Of a stretch of 20,905 nucleotides of DNA, positions 6,886 through 14,054 are shown piece by piece. Source of the DNA: Erysipelotrichaceae bacterium UBA3379 (GTDB taxonomy: Bacteria > Bacillota_I > Bacilli_A > Erysipelotrichales > Coprobacillaceae); contig DEPZ01000003.1 of NCBI GenBank assembly GCA_002359025.1, positions 1-20,905 of the forward strand. The letters run 5' to 3'. Numbering within the stretch: the first letter of the stretch is position 1; each line of letters starts with the position of its first letter. A program made the translations under genes and the position numbers. The notes under the pieces are model-generated. The model had not been told where the DNA came from. It was given only the letters and a program-made list of their open reading frames with translations, and did not search any database.

Positions 6886-6914
6886 AAAAAGCCTCATCCT
6901 ATTAAGAATGAGAC
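6886..6914 (-). terminator. Rho-independent terminator after aldo/keto reductase locus
   Basis: Minus strand: a nine-pair stem (6914-6906 with 6899-6891, two wobble pairs), loop of six, then TTTTT. The rest of 6689-6978 shows no gene. A possible -10 (TATAAT) for the sirtuin lies about 25 bases before its start, with a weak -35. Confidence 0.75.
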
Positions 6915-6978
6915 CTTCTTTGTGATTAAATAATACTTTGTTTTCGATTTATAAATAAGACAAATTCATTTTTAAAAA

Positions 6979-7993
6979 TCACTTTTTATTTTCCCAATTA
7001 TTTGAAAATGTCTTTTGTTGTGTTTCCACAATGCCTCTATGTCCATATATTTGACATTGATCCAATGCATTTTGTAGTTCATCAAATTCTTCATCAGTTA
7101 ATTCAATATTCCATGCACCTAAATTCTCAATAATTCTTGTCTGATTTTTAGATCCAGAAATTGGTACAACATTAGGGTATTTTTTCAGCATCCAATCCAA
7201 TGATATTTGAGCAGGTGTTGCATTTTTCTCATTAGCATATTTCTTTAAAATATCAAGAATTGGTTGGTTTCCTTCAATATTTTCTTTTGACAATTGAGGT
7301 ACAAAGTTTCTAACATCATCAGTTTTTTCAAATTCTGTGCCTGTTGTGATTTTTTCCACTTAAAAAACCAGAAGCAATTGGAGAAAATGGAACAACTCCA
7401 ATATTGTTTTCTAAACAATAAGGGAAAATCTTTTCTTCACAATCTCTTTCTAAGATATTATATAGATTTTGTACAGCAGTGACAGGTGTGATTTGATGTG
7501 CTTTATCTAAAGTATCCACATCAACTTGAGATAATCACCATCCTTTGATAAGTCCTTCATCTATAAGTTTTCCCATCGCGATTGCAACATCTTCAACAGG
7601 AACTAAATCTGTTACACGATGTAAATAATATAAATCAACATAATTTGTTCTTAATCTTTTTAAAGACTTTAACAAATGACTTTTAATCAAATGATACAAA
7701 TCCATATCTGGAGTCACTTCTTCATCATGAATATGTAATTTTGTAGCTAACACAATATGATTTCTAAAAGACTCAGTAGCTTCTCCTAAAATTTCTTCAT
7801 TGTGTCCTTCCCAATATAAATCATGACCGTATGTTTCAGCCGTATCAAAAAATGTACAACCAAATTCATATGCTTTACGAATTGCTTCTATACTATATTC
7901 TCTTTCGGGAATTTTTCCATAACCATGAGAAAATCCCATACATCCCATACCAATTGGTGATACTTCTAATTTTCCAATCAATCTTTTTTTCAT
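6979..7993 (-). pseudogene. Aldo/keto reductase, inactivated by a stop and a frameshift
   Basis: Three frame segments together cover a full aldo/keto reductase of about 337 residues, an NADPH-dependent carbonyl reductase with a TIM barrel. Segment one (7993-7535) has the start MKKRLIGKLEVSPIGMGCMG, catalytic D and Y in FFDTAETYG, K in ATKLHIHD and H in YYLHR. It ends at TGA (7537-7535) where GLIKGW-G-LSQ is expected, so a conserved Gly codon GGA has become TGA. Segment two continues in the same frame to SGFLSGK. There a run of six A (7355-7350, minus sense) has one base too many and shifts the frame. Segment three (TTGTEFEKTDDVRN... to 6979) ends normally with VVPISGSKNQTRIIENLGAW. The start has AAAGGAG upstream. 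The LysR gene is divergent. Confidence 0.88.
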
Positions 7994-8339
7994 ATCTTTG
8001 TTTCACTCCTTTATATGTGTTTAAACTATTTATCTTCTCATATCTCTTTAATTCATTCTATCTAGATTTTCTTCTACATTACAACAATCTGGCACATTCT
8101 TTGTTACAACTGTGACTCCTAATAGAATTATACTTTCATTCATAATCCAGATATTATTTTTGATTCAATTGTTAATAAATCAAAAAATACAATGAAACAT
8201 GTTTTCTCTAATTTTCAATTGTTCTTGTATTTCTATATTCCTCTCACCTCAGTTAAATTATAGAAAAACAAATCATATATGGGAAGTTCTAAATATGTTA
8301 TAATAGTATAAACTTTAAGTTGATTCAGGAGGTATGTAT
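7994..8339. other. Divergent intergenic region between the reductase pseudogene and the lysR-type gene
   Basis: No confident gene. It should carry both promoters and the LysR operator. The only ORF of note is 31 codons on the minus strand (8143-8048, MNESIILLGVTVVTKNVPDC...) without a ribosome site. A minus-strand TATAAT occurs near 8131. I could not pick out a convincing LysR box. Confidence 0.5.
8296..8304 (+). promoter_or_regulatory. Extended -10 promoter of lysR-type gene
   Basis: TGTTATAAT, perfect -10 at 8299-8304 with TGn extension; no good -35 at 17 bases. It lies 36 bases before the start codon. Confidence 0.55.
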
Positions 8340-9236
8340 ATGTACAATTATTTACTAGATACTTTTATTGTCGTTGTAAAAACTGGAAGTTTTACAAAGG
8401 CAAGTGAAGAATTATTTATTTCATCTACATCTATAATGAAACAAATGAACAAATTGGAAAATGATCTTCATTTAAAATTATTTCAACGTACTCCTCAAGG
8501 TGTAGAATTAACGTTACAAGGAAAATATATTTATAAAAAAGCAACTGAACTCATTTATCTTTCTCATAACATTATTCATGAAGCAAGAGAACTATCTCAA
8601 GAAAAAACAATAAAAATCAAAATAGGAACTTCGGAACTTTTCTCAAGTAAAATTCTAAGTGACTTATGGAATGAAATTCAAATAAATCATCCAGAATTTG
8701 ATTTAGAATTTGTTTCTTTTGAAGATAGTGTCCAGGGACAACTTCATACTTTTTCACAACTTGGAAATAAATATACTCTTCTTCTTGGAACATATCTATC
8801 GAGTTTTATGTCAACAAAATATAATACAATGATGCTAACAATGTTACCAATATGTATTGGTGTCCCTGTTCACAATAAGCTTTATCATCATGAAATATTA
8901 AAAATATCTGATCTTTATAATCAAAAAATCATGATGCTAAAACGAGGGCTGTCTCAATATTTAGATAATGCTAGAAATGAATTAGAAAAACATAAAGACA
9001 TCACTATTATTGATACTGATGAATATGATATCAATACCTTTCATCAATGTATAAAAAGAAATATGATTATGATAACATCTCATAATTGGAAAGATGTCCA
9101 TCCAATGATTAAAACCATTCCTGTCGATTGGTATTGTCAACTTCCTTATGGAATTATATACTCTCTTCATCCTAGTGATGAGACATTACAATTTATAAAT
9201 ATTCTTGTTGAAAACTTTAATTTAAAAAAGAAATAA
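8340..9236 (+). CDS. LysR family transcriptional regulator
   Basis: 298 residues. The N-terminal winged helix-turn-helix (about 3-62) shows the LysR pattern: LLDTFIVVVKTGSFTKASEEL, then STSIMKQMNKLENDLHLKLFQRT and GVELTLQGK. A linker helix and an effector-binding domain (about 90-298) follow. AGGAGG at 8327-8332 is seven bases before the ATG at 8340; an earlier in-frame ATG at 8334 is too close to it. It is divergent from the aldo/keto reductase and probably controlled that gene, which is now dead. Its own frame is intact, so it either has other targets or is a recent orphan. The ligand cannot be inferred. Confidence 0.88.
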   Translation: MYNYLLDTFIVVVKTGSFTKASEELFISSTSIMKQMNKLENDLHLKLFQRTPQGVELTLQGKYIYKKATELIYLSHNIIHEARELSQEKTIKIKIGTSELFSSKILSDLWNEIQINHPEFDLEFVSFEDSVQGQLHTFSQLGNKYTLLLGTYLSSFMSTKYNTMMLTMLPICIGVPVHNKLYHHEILKISDLYNQKIMMLKRGLSQYLDNARNELEKHKDITIIDTDEYDINTFHQCIKRNMIMITSHNWKDVHPMIKTIPVDWYCQLPYGIIYSLHPSDETLQFINILVENFNLKKK

Positions 9237-9283
9237 ACTTTTGACTCCACCTTCATCTTTTCAAAACTTTATGAAAATAAATA

Positions 9284-9292
9284 TGTTATAAT
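9284..9292 (+). promoter_or_regulatory. Extended -10 promoter of DUF2007 gene
   Basis: TGTTATAAT with -10 at 9287-9292, in the same ATATGTTATAATA context as the lysR promoter; weak -35. Confidence 0.55.
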
Positions 9293-9315
9293 AATAAAAA
9301 AGGAGGCAGTTTTTT

Positions 9316-9618
9316 ATGAAATACTGTAATCAATGTCATCATATCTTTGAAGATCATATTTGCCCTTATTGTCAAAGCAAAAGTGTTAGAAATGTACAGG
9401 GTGATGATTATTGTTTTCTCATTGAAAAACAATATATATGGGCTAATATGATTAAAGAATATCTAGACAAAGCCAATATTCCTTATATATGTCATCAAGA
9501 TATGGGAAGTGCTTTAGCATTAAAAGTTGGCCCAATGCTCGAAAACTATTCTTTCTATGTTCCTTATAATCATTATACACAAGCCAAAAATATGGTAGAT
9601 GAAATGTTTAAAAGATGA
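9316..9618 (+). CDS. Zinc-ribbon protein with DUF2007-like domain
   Basis: A 100-residue protein. Residues 1-20 form a zinc ribbon (C4-x2-C7 and C16-x2-C19). From about 31 (YCFLIEKQYIWANMIKEYLDKANIPY, ... ALALKVGPMLENYSFYVP) it follows the DUF2007 plan, a small ferredoxin-like alpha/beta fold annotated as a putative prokaryotic signal-transducing domain. Molecular role unknown. AAAGGAGG is placed well before the ATG at 9316. The stop codon lies inside the hairpin of the terminator that separates it from the convergent PadR operon. Confidence 0.75.
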   Translation: MKYCNQCHHIFEDHICPYCQSKSVRNVQGDDYCFLIEKQYIWANMIKEYLDKANIPYICHQDMGSALALKVGPMLENYSFYVPYNHYTQAKNMVDEMFKR

Positions 9619-9635
9619 GCAATCGCTCATCTTTT
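9610..9635. terminator. Bidirectional terminator between convergent genes
   Basis: Perfect 11-pair inverted repeat, AAAAGATGAGC / GCTCATCTTTT, with a four-base loop. It ends both the DUF2007 transcript (plus) and the PadR operon (minus) and contains the stop codon of the former. Confidence 0.8.
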
Positions 9636-9638
9636 AAA

Positions 9639-10016
9639 TTATCTATAAACACCTTCATCTGTAAATGTTTTTTTCAAAGCTCTTTCTACCGGAAATATAG
9701 AAAGTATTAAGATAATAACCTGAATACTTAACAAGACGACACAGACTATTCCCACAACATCCTCTGAAGCTTTATAAAAAGGTATATGAACAAGAAGAGA
9801 TGGAAGTAAAATCATCCAACCTATTTTCCACCAAAGTTTACCACTATAATGATGTGCAAAGTTCCATGTATCCATATTTTTCATAGAACGAGTCGTTCTA
9901 TATCCAATGAGTGCATTTATGTTTTTAGGAGGATGTTTCCACATCAATCTTCCTATGACAATCATCATTATAGGAATCAACAAATCACTCCAAAATATAA
10001 ACCACCAATACATCAT
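9639..10016 (-). CDS. SdpI family membrane protein
   Basis: 125 residues with three hydrophobic segments (about 3-22, 64-82, 88-110). Between the first two is the SdpI hallmark GYRTTRSMKNMDTWNFAHHY. SdpI of Bacillus subtilis gives immunity to the SdpC toxin and can sequester a repressor; relatives occur widely in Firmicutes with unknown partners. It is the last gene of the PadR operon: its ATG overlaps the TGA of the preceding gene, with GAGGATG as ribosome site. The domain assignment is good, a role in immunity is inference. Confidence 0.85.
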   Translation of the reverse strand: MMYWWFIFWSDLLIPIMMIVIGRLMWKHPPKNINALIGYRTTRSMKNMDTWNFAHHYSGKLWWKIGWMILLPSLLVHIPFYKASEDVVGIVCVVLLSIQVIILILSIFPVERALKKTFTDEGVYR

Positions 10017-10723
10017 CTTTTATCATCCTCTTTATTTATGAAACTCTGTACTTGATGATACAACTCTTTTGTTTGTTTTTCATCTTTTCCATTAATAACA
10101 ACATATTGTTGACCCACTTTTAAAACAATATAATCTTTACATTTTACATAACTATATAATTTATATTTTCCAAATTCTTCATTTTTAAAATTTCCAGCTT
10201 GAATACGAAAATTACCTATACCGCCTACTCTAGAACCTAGTTCCAAGTTTTCAACATATTCTATTTGATCTATATTCTTGTAATAAACATCATAAGATGT
10301 TGTTAAGCTAGCATCTGCATTTAAAAACGCATCGTTGAGTGTAATCTTTACATCACCTATAAACAATACAATGATAACAAATACGCCTATAACCAAACTC
10401 ACAACAATATTAATAACAAGAGATTTCTTATTTTTATCTACTTTTTTTACTGAGAAAACATTTCCTCCTAAGAACATGACTAGCAAGGATAAGATGATTC
10501 CTGCCGATAATACATACATAGCCAGTGACTCTTTCAATTCAATAATGATAAAAGTCACACATAATATAAGACAGCCTGTTGCCATAACATTACATAATTT
10601 CTTTTCATCATATTTTGACTTCTCTTTTTGACTTGCTGTATTATATCCAGCAATAAGCCAACTTCCTTTTCCAAGAAAAAATATCAAAGATAAAATACCA
10701 AATACTATTATTAAAAACCACAT
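10013..10723 (-). CDS. Membrane protein: DUF3784-like N-terminus plus PH-like C-terminal domain
   Basis: 236 residues. The N-terminal half has four hydrophobic segments (about 1-18, 47-62, 65-88, 102-122) and the DUF3784 signature GKGSWLIAGYNT followed by KSKYDEKKLCNVM. The C-terminal half (about 125-236) is soluble and beta-rich, with IGNFRIQAGNF, GKYKLYSYV and YIVLKVGQQYVVING, then a final helix; this fits bacterial PH-like domains (bPH_5 type). Such fusions are usual beside SdpI and PadR/HAAS genes. It lies ten bases after the DUF1648-like gene and overlaps the SdpI gene. Function unknown. Confidence 0.7.
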   Translation of the reverse strand: MWFLIIVFGILSLIFFLGKGSWLIAGYNTASQKEKSKYDEKKLCNVMATGCLILCVTFIIIELKESLAMYVLSAGIILSLLVMFLGGNVFSVKKVDKNKKSLVINIVVSLVIGVFVIIVLFIGDVKITLNDAFLNADASLTTSYDVYYKNIDQIEYVENLELGSRVGGIGNFRIQAGNFKNEEFGKYKLYSYVKCKDYIVLKVGQQYVVINGKDEKQTKELYHQVQSFINKEDDKR

Positions 10724-10733
10724 AATATTACCC

Positions 10734-11135
10734 TCATATCTTTACTTTCATAATACCAATATATAAAATGACCAAACATATCAATAACAATGCAACTAAC
10801 AAAATGCCATGCCCTAAAGTATTGAATAAAGTCATATATGTTGTATATAATACATATATAGGAATCATAGATTGTGCAACAATCATTGCAATAACATTTG
10901 TCATTTTTCTAGTCACGAAAATAATAAATAGTTCTATGATTGCCATAACAATATACTGAATAAACATGATTTCAAATCGACTACCCATACCAGACATAGA
11001 TGCTGTTATTGTATCCCAACAAATCAATTGTTCAGGTAAAATAGGCCATAATACAACTCCATAAAACATTGGTAAAAGACATACCAAAATTAAATATAAT
11101 TGTAACCTTTTTTCATGTAAATACATATATTCCAT
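10734..11135 (-). CDS. DUF1648-like four-helix membrane protein
   Basis: 133 residues with four hydrophobic segments (about 11-32, 54-76, 80-100, 108-130). The loop after the first helix (WPILPEQLICWDTITASMSGMGSRF) resembles the 'LPxxIPxHWxxxGxxxxxGSK' loop of DUF1648, the N-terminal domain found with SdpI. AAGGTGAT precedes the ATG, nine bases after the HAAS gene. It is part of the PadR operon and probably acts with the following SdpI-like proteins. Assignment by pattern only. Confidence 0.6.
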   Translation of the reverse strand: MEYMYLHEKRLQLYLILVCLLPMFYGVVLWPILPEQLICWDTITASMSGMGSRFEIMFIQYIVMAIIELFIIFVTRKMTNVIAMIVAQSMIPIYVLYTTYMTLFNTLGHGILLVALLLICLVILYIGIMKVKI

Positions 11136-11144
11136 AATATCACC

Positions 11145-11780
11145 TTATTTCATATATAAACCTTCTACTTGCAAATCCTCATTAAATGTTATTGTATAGG
11201 TCACACTTCTCTCTTTATATAATGCAACAACTTCTCCTACAGCTAGCCATTCGTCTTTTTCCATACAGACAAACTGACTATGAGTAATTCTTTGATAATC
11301 TCCTAATTCTCCTAATGTTTGAACAGCTTCTTCTAACATAGCATCATCAGTACTCTGTTTCATCTTTGCATCAAACATGGCATATAAATCAGTTTTATCC
11401 TCTTTGGCTAAGTTTTTAATCACTTGTTCACTTTGATTTATAAGCATTGATTCATCAAAGATACCTGATTCTTCAATAGTCATCATTTTAGGAAACAATG
11501 ACTTTATCCCTAAATAAAGGCCTCCAAATATAAGACAGACTATAAAAACAATAATAAGTATCAATTTCTTTTTAGATTTTTTATATGGTGCTAAATTTTC
11601 ATTAAACTCTCTAGCAATATCCAATGGTGAACCAAGCCTTTCTTGTATACTTTCAAAACTTTCTCCATTTTCTAGAGATGTATCAATATCACTCTTTAAA
11701 TCTGATGCAATCCTTCTTTTTTCTTTCATGGAACAATTAAGATTTTTCATTACAAGTTTTAAATACTTTTCTTTAGTCAT
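11145..11780 (-). CDS. HAAS (DUF1700-like) membrane protein with DUF3887-type extracytoplasmic domain
   Basis: About 211 residues. Residues 1-65 form the helical HAAS domain (TKEKYLKLVMKNL, ERLGSPLDIAREFNENL), regularly paired with PadR regulators and thought to signal with them. One transmembrane helix (about 71-91) follows. The outer part (about 100-211) matches DUF3887 (LYAMFDAKMK, TLGELGDYQRI, YTITFNEDLQVEGLYMK). The ATG at 11780 overlaps the PadR stop by eight bases and has GGGGG nine bases upstream; earlier ATGs at 11789 and 11786 lie too close to it. The coupling to padR suggests a membrane sensor for that regulator. Confidence 0.78.
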   Translation of the reverse strand: MTKEKYLKLVMKNLNCSMKEKRRIASDLKSDIDTSLENGESFESIQERLGSPLDIAREFNENLAPYKKSKKKLILIIVFIVCLIFGGLYLGIKSLFPKMMTIEESGIFDESMLINQSEQVIKNLAKEDKTDLYAMFDAKMKQSTDDAMLEEAVQTLGELGDYQRITHSQFVCMEKDEWLAVGEVVALYKERSVTYTITFNEDLQVEGLYMK

Positions 11781-12120
11781 TTTCATCATCCCCCAAAATC
11801 AAAGATACTTCCTCTACAAAGTGAAACCACAATTGTTTTAATTCTTTCAAACTATTTTGACCTTCTTGAGTAATCATATAATATTTCTTCGAACTTTCTT
11901 TTCCACTTGCCTGTGTCCACTCACTCAACACCAGTCCATCATCTTCAAGTCTATACAGAATGGGATATAATGTCCCTTCTTTAAGGGTAAGAAATTCATG
12001 GCTTTTTTCTTTTAATTCCATAATTAATTGATAGCCATACATTTTCTTTTGTGATAGAAGATGCAAGACAAGTATTTCTAATACTCCTTTCTTTAACTGT
12101 CTTTCATACTTAGGATTCAT
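11773..12120 (-). CDS. PadR family transcriptional regulator
   Basis: 115 residues. A winged helix (about 8-85) with the PadR signature: KGVLEILVLHLLSQKKMYGYQLI, LKEGTLYPILYRLEDDGLV and SSKKYYMITQEGQ; a C-terminal dimer helix follows. PadR proteins are usually repressors of their own operon. AGGTGGTG precedes the ATG. The promoter directly upstream carries a perfect palindrome over the -10, fit for autorepression. It heads the operon padR - HAAS/DUF3887 - DUF1648-like - DUF3784/PH - SdpI that ends at the terminator at 9610. Confidence 0.9.
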   Translation of the reverse strand: MNPKYERQLKKGVLEILVLHLLSQKKMYGYQLIMELKEKSHEFLTLKEGTLYPILYRLEDDGLVLSEWTQASGKESSKKYYMITQEGQNSLKELKQLWFHFVEEVSLILGDDEND

Positions 12121-12150
12121 AGCATCACCACCTATTTAGTATTCCTAAAT

Positions 12151-12181
12151 ATAGTATAATACTATATAATTAAAAATTCAA
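12151..12181 (-). promoter_or_regulatory. Promoter of the padR operon with palindromic operator
   Basis: Minus strand TTGAAT (12181-12176), 17-base spacer, TATACT (12158-12153). The perfect 15-base palindrome ATAGTATAATACTAT (12151-12165) covers the -10, and a weaker repeat TTTAG-5-CTAAA (about 12135-12149) lies between it and the ribosome site. This is the expected place for PadR binding. Confidence 0.65.
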
Positions 12182-12227
12182 TTAAGAAAGAAAAATCAGT
12201 CAAATAAACTGTTCTTATATATCCAGA

Positions 12228-12524
12228 TTACATATTCCATTGACATACCTTCATATCCACACATCCATTTTTCTTAAAAACAACCCCTTCATGAATAAGC
12301 AAGTCATACTGTTCATCCCATCCAGGACATAATCTGCCAGATGCATTCACAACTCTATGGCATGGATAGTCTCCATAAAGATGAGAGTGTGACAGTATCT
12401 TCCCTACTTGTCTAGCATTCTTTTCTTTACCAGCTAAAGTCGCAATTTGTTTATATGATGCAACGTATCCAAAAGGAATCTGTAAAACAATATCTAAAAC
12501 ATTATCAATAAATCTTTGATCCAT
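12228..12524 (-). CDS. MGMT-family (alkyltransferase-like) DNA-binding protein
   Basis: 98 residues from the ATG at 12524 (MDQRFID), which follows AAAGAGGTGAT; an in-frame ATG at 12542 would place that ribosome site inside the gene. The sequence covers only the C-terminal DNA-binding domain of O6-methylguanine-DNA methyltransferase: IPFGYVASYKQIATLAG (helix-turn-helix), ARQVGKIL with the arginine finger, and the active-site block PCHRVV with Cys55. Alkyltransferase-like proteins of this size often have Trp in place of the Cys; here the Cys is kept, so alkyl transfer may be possible. It recognises alkylated bases and may call in other repair. Confidence 0.82.
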   Translation of the reverse strand: MDQRFIDNVLDIVLQIPFGYVASYKQIATLAGKEKNARQVGKILSHSHLYGDYPCHRVVNASGRLCPGWDEQYDLLIHEGVVFKKNGCVDMKVCQWNM

Positions 12525-12565
12525 TTTTATCACCTCTTTCATTATATCACAATCACACTGCCCTC

Positions 12566-12594
12566 TTTACAATTTCATAAAAAAATGGTATGAT
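12566..12594 (+). promoter_or_regulatory. Promoter of CNNM/CorC-type gene
   Basis: TTTACA (12566-12571), 17-base spacer, TATGAT (12589-12594). A divergent minus-strand TATAAT (12546-12541) for the MGMT-like gene has its -35 zone on the same bases. Confidence 0.65.
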
Positions 12595-12627
12595 TTAGCA
12601 AATTATATAAATAAAGGAGAGAAATAT

Positions 12628-13956
12628 ATGGACACAGATCCCCAAGCGTCGTCGTTATCTTTACAATTATTATTAATTGTTGTCTTGACGCTTATTAATG
12701 CTTATTTCGCTGCAAGCGAGATGGCTATTGTATCAGTCAATAAAACAAAAATTAAAAAATTAGCAGAAGAAGGAAACAAAAAAGCTCAGCTTGTTGAAAA
12801 ACTTATCAATCAGCCAACAGCTTTTTTATCAACTATACAAGTTGCAATTACACTTGCTGGTTTTTTTAACTCTGCCAGTGCAGCAACAGGAATTTCTAAA
12901 CAATTTGCATATGTATTAAACAGATGGAACATCCCTTATGGTGATACAATTGCGATGATTTCAATCACAATTCTTTTATCATTTATCACATTGATTTTTG
13001 GTGAACTTGTTCCTAAACGTATTGCACTACAAAATGCTGAAAAATTCAGTATGTTATGTGCAAGACCCATTGTTACAATCAGTAAGATTGCTTCACCTTT
13101 TATCAAAGTTTTATCGCTAGCTACAAGACTTGTCTTGAGATTGTTAGGTATGCATGATGAAAATGTTGAAGAATCTTTATCACGTGAAGAAATTCGTTCT
13201 ATGGTCAATAGTGGTCAAGAAAAAGGTGTTTTCAATGAAACAGAAACTGAAATGATCAACAACTTATTTGAATTTGATGATATTCAAGCTCAAGAAGTCA
13301 TGACACCTAGAACTGATGTTTTCTATATTGATATTAATGATCCCTTGGATGAATATATTGATGATTTGATGAAAATGCATTATACTCGAATTCCTGTTTA
13401 TGAAGATACTGTAGATAATATAATTGGTATTTTAAACATGAAAGATTTGATGGTAGAAGCATATCACCATCATTATGATATGGATCAAGTGGATTTACGT
13501 AAAATCTTAAGAAAAGCTTACTTTGTACTGGAAACAAAGAATATTGATGAACTCTTTAAGGATTTACAAAGAGCTCATCAACATATTGCAATTCTTGTTG
13601 ATGAATACGGTGGTTTTTCTGGTATTGTTACAATGGAAGACTTGATTGAAGAAATCACTGGTGAAATAGAAGATGAATATGATCAGGTGCAAGCTCCTGA
13701 TATTCAAAAAATTGATGACAATACATATTTACTCCATGGTTTAATATCATTAGATGACTTAAATGAGGAATTAGATTTAAATCTTGATTTTGATGAACAT
13801 GATACTTTATCTGGTTTTCTATTAGGCCATATAGGGCATATATTAGAGGATGGAAGTATAACTTCCGTCGATTATGACAATCTTCATTTTGATATTTTAA
13901 AAGTAGAAGATAAACATATTGAAACAGTTCAATTAATTATCAAAGATAAAGAGTAA
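12628..13956 (+). CDS. CNNM/CorB-CorC (HlyC) family membrane transporter-like protein
   Basis: 442 residues. The N-terminal DUF21/CNNM membrane domain (about 1-200) has hydrophobic segments near 9-35, 65-90 and 108-130, with NAYFAASEMAIVSVNKTKI and FGELVPKRIAL, both typical. Two CBS domains follow (about 215-275 and 285-345: VMTPRTDVFYID, TRIPVYEDTVDNIIGIL, IAILVDEYGGFSGIVTMEDL), which bind adenine nucleotides. The C-terminal CorC/HlyC domain (about 358-440) completes the family plan. Members export or regulate Mg2+ (CorB/CorC, human CNNM); older names call them hemolysins without good cause. AAAGGAGAG precedes the ATG. It is a single-gene unit with its own promoter and terminator. Confidence 0.92.
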   Translation: MDTDPQASSLSLQLLLIVVLTLINAYFAASEMAIVSVNKTKIKKLAEEGNKKAQLVEKLINQPTAFLSTIQVAITLAGFFNSASAATGISKQFAYVLNRWNIPYGDTIAMISITILLSFITLIFGELVPKRIALQNAEKFSMLCARPIVTISKIASPFIKVLSLATRLVLRLLGMHDENVEESLSREEIRSMVNSGQEKGVFNETETEMINNLFEFDDIQAQEVMTPRTDVFYIDINDPLDEYIDDLMKMHYTRIPVYEDTVDNIIGILNMKDLMVEAYHHHYDMDQVDLRKILRKAYFVLETKNIDELFKDLQRAHQHIAILVDEYGGFSGIVTMEDLIEEITGEIEDEYDQVQAPDIQKIDDNTYLLHGLISLDDLNEELDLNLDFDEHDTLSGFLLGHIGHILEDGSITSVDYDNLHFDILKVEDKHIETVQLIIKDKE

Positions 13957-13975
13957 AATCTTTATCTTTTCTTTT
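13942..13975 (+). terminator. Rho-independent terminator overlapping the CNNM stop codon
   Basis: AAAGATAAAG (13942-13951) pairs perfectly with CTTTATCTTT (13960-13969); an eight-base loop holds the TAA; then TCTTTT. Confidence 0.75.
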
Positions 13976-13996
13976 ATAAAATTTCTAGAGTTATGA

Positions 13997-14010
13997 AGAA
14001 AACGGTTTCA
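13997..14010. promoter_or_regulatory. cre-like site at the EIIB-ROK promoter
   Basis: AGAAAACGGTTTCA fits the relaxed cre consensus TGWNANCGNTNWCA at all but the first base. It overlaps the -35 of the promoter, which points to CcpA repression. Confidence 0.5.
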
Positions 14011-14034
14011 TTTATAACTAAAAACCTTTATAAT
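14006..14034 (+). promoter_or_regulatory. Promoter of EIIB-ROK operon
   Basis: TTTCAT (14006-14011), 17-base spacer, TATAAT (14029-14034), 20 bases before the ATG. Perfect -10, weak -35 within the cre-like site. Confidence 0.55.
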
Positions 14035-14054
14035 AGTATTAAAGAGGTGATTAT

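Noticed and set aside
3973..7537. TGA read as an amino acid, since two broken genes have in-frame TGA
   Set aside because: The GNAT lesion is TAA, the reductase has a frameshift as well, and TGA ends normal genes here (DUF2007 at 9616-9618 and the DUF3784-like gene). Trp is coded by TGG throughout.
8048..8143. 31-codon minus-strand ORF (MNESIILLGVTVV...) upstream of the reductase
   Set aside because: It has no ribosome site and no recognisable family, and it lies in the expected promoter region.
12189..12225. Terminator between the MGMT-like gene and the padR promoter (CAGT...ACTG then T-rich)
   Set aside because: The stem is only four pairs and the T tract is interrupted; too weak to call.
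12966..13208. Minus-strand open frames inside the CNNM gene and similar frames opposite other genes
   Set aside because: They are shadows of well-supported genes on the other strand, without ribosome sites or family likeness.
12628..13956. Hemolysin, as this family is often named
   Set aside because: DUF21, CBS pair and CorC/HlyC domains mark a CNNM/CorC-type Mg2+ transport or regulation protein. No toxin feature is seen.
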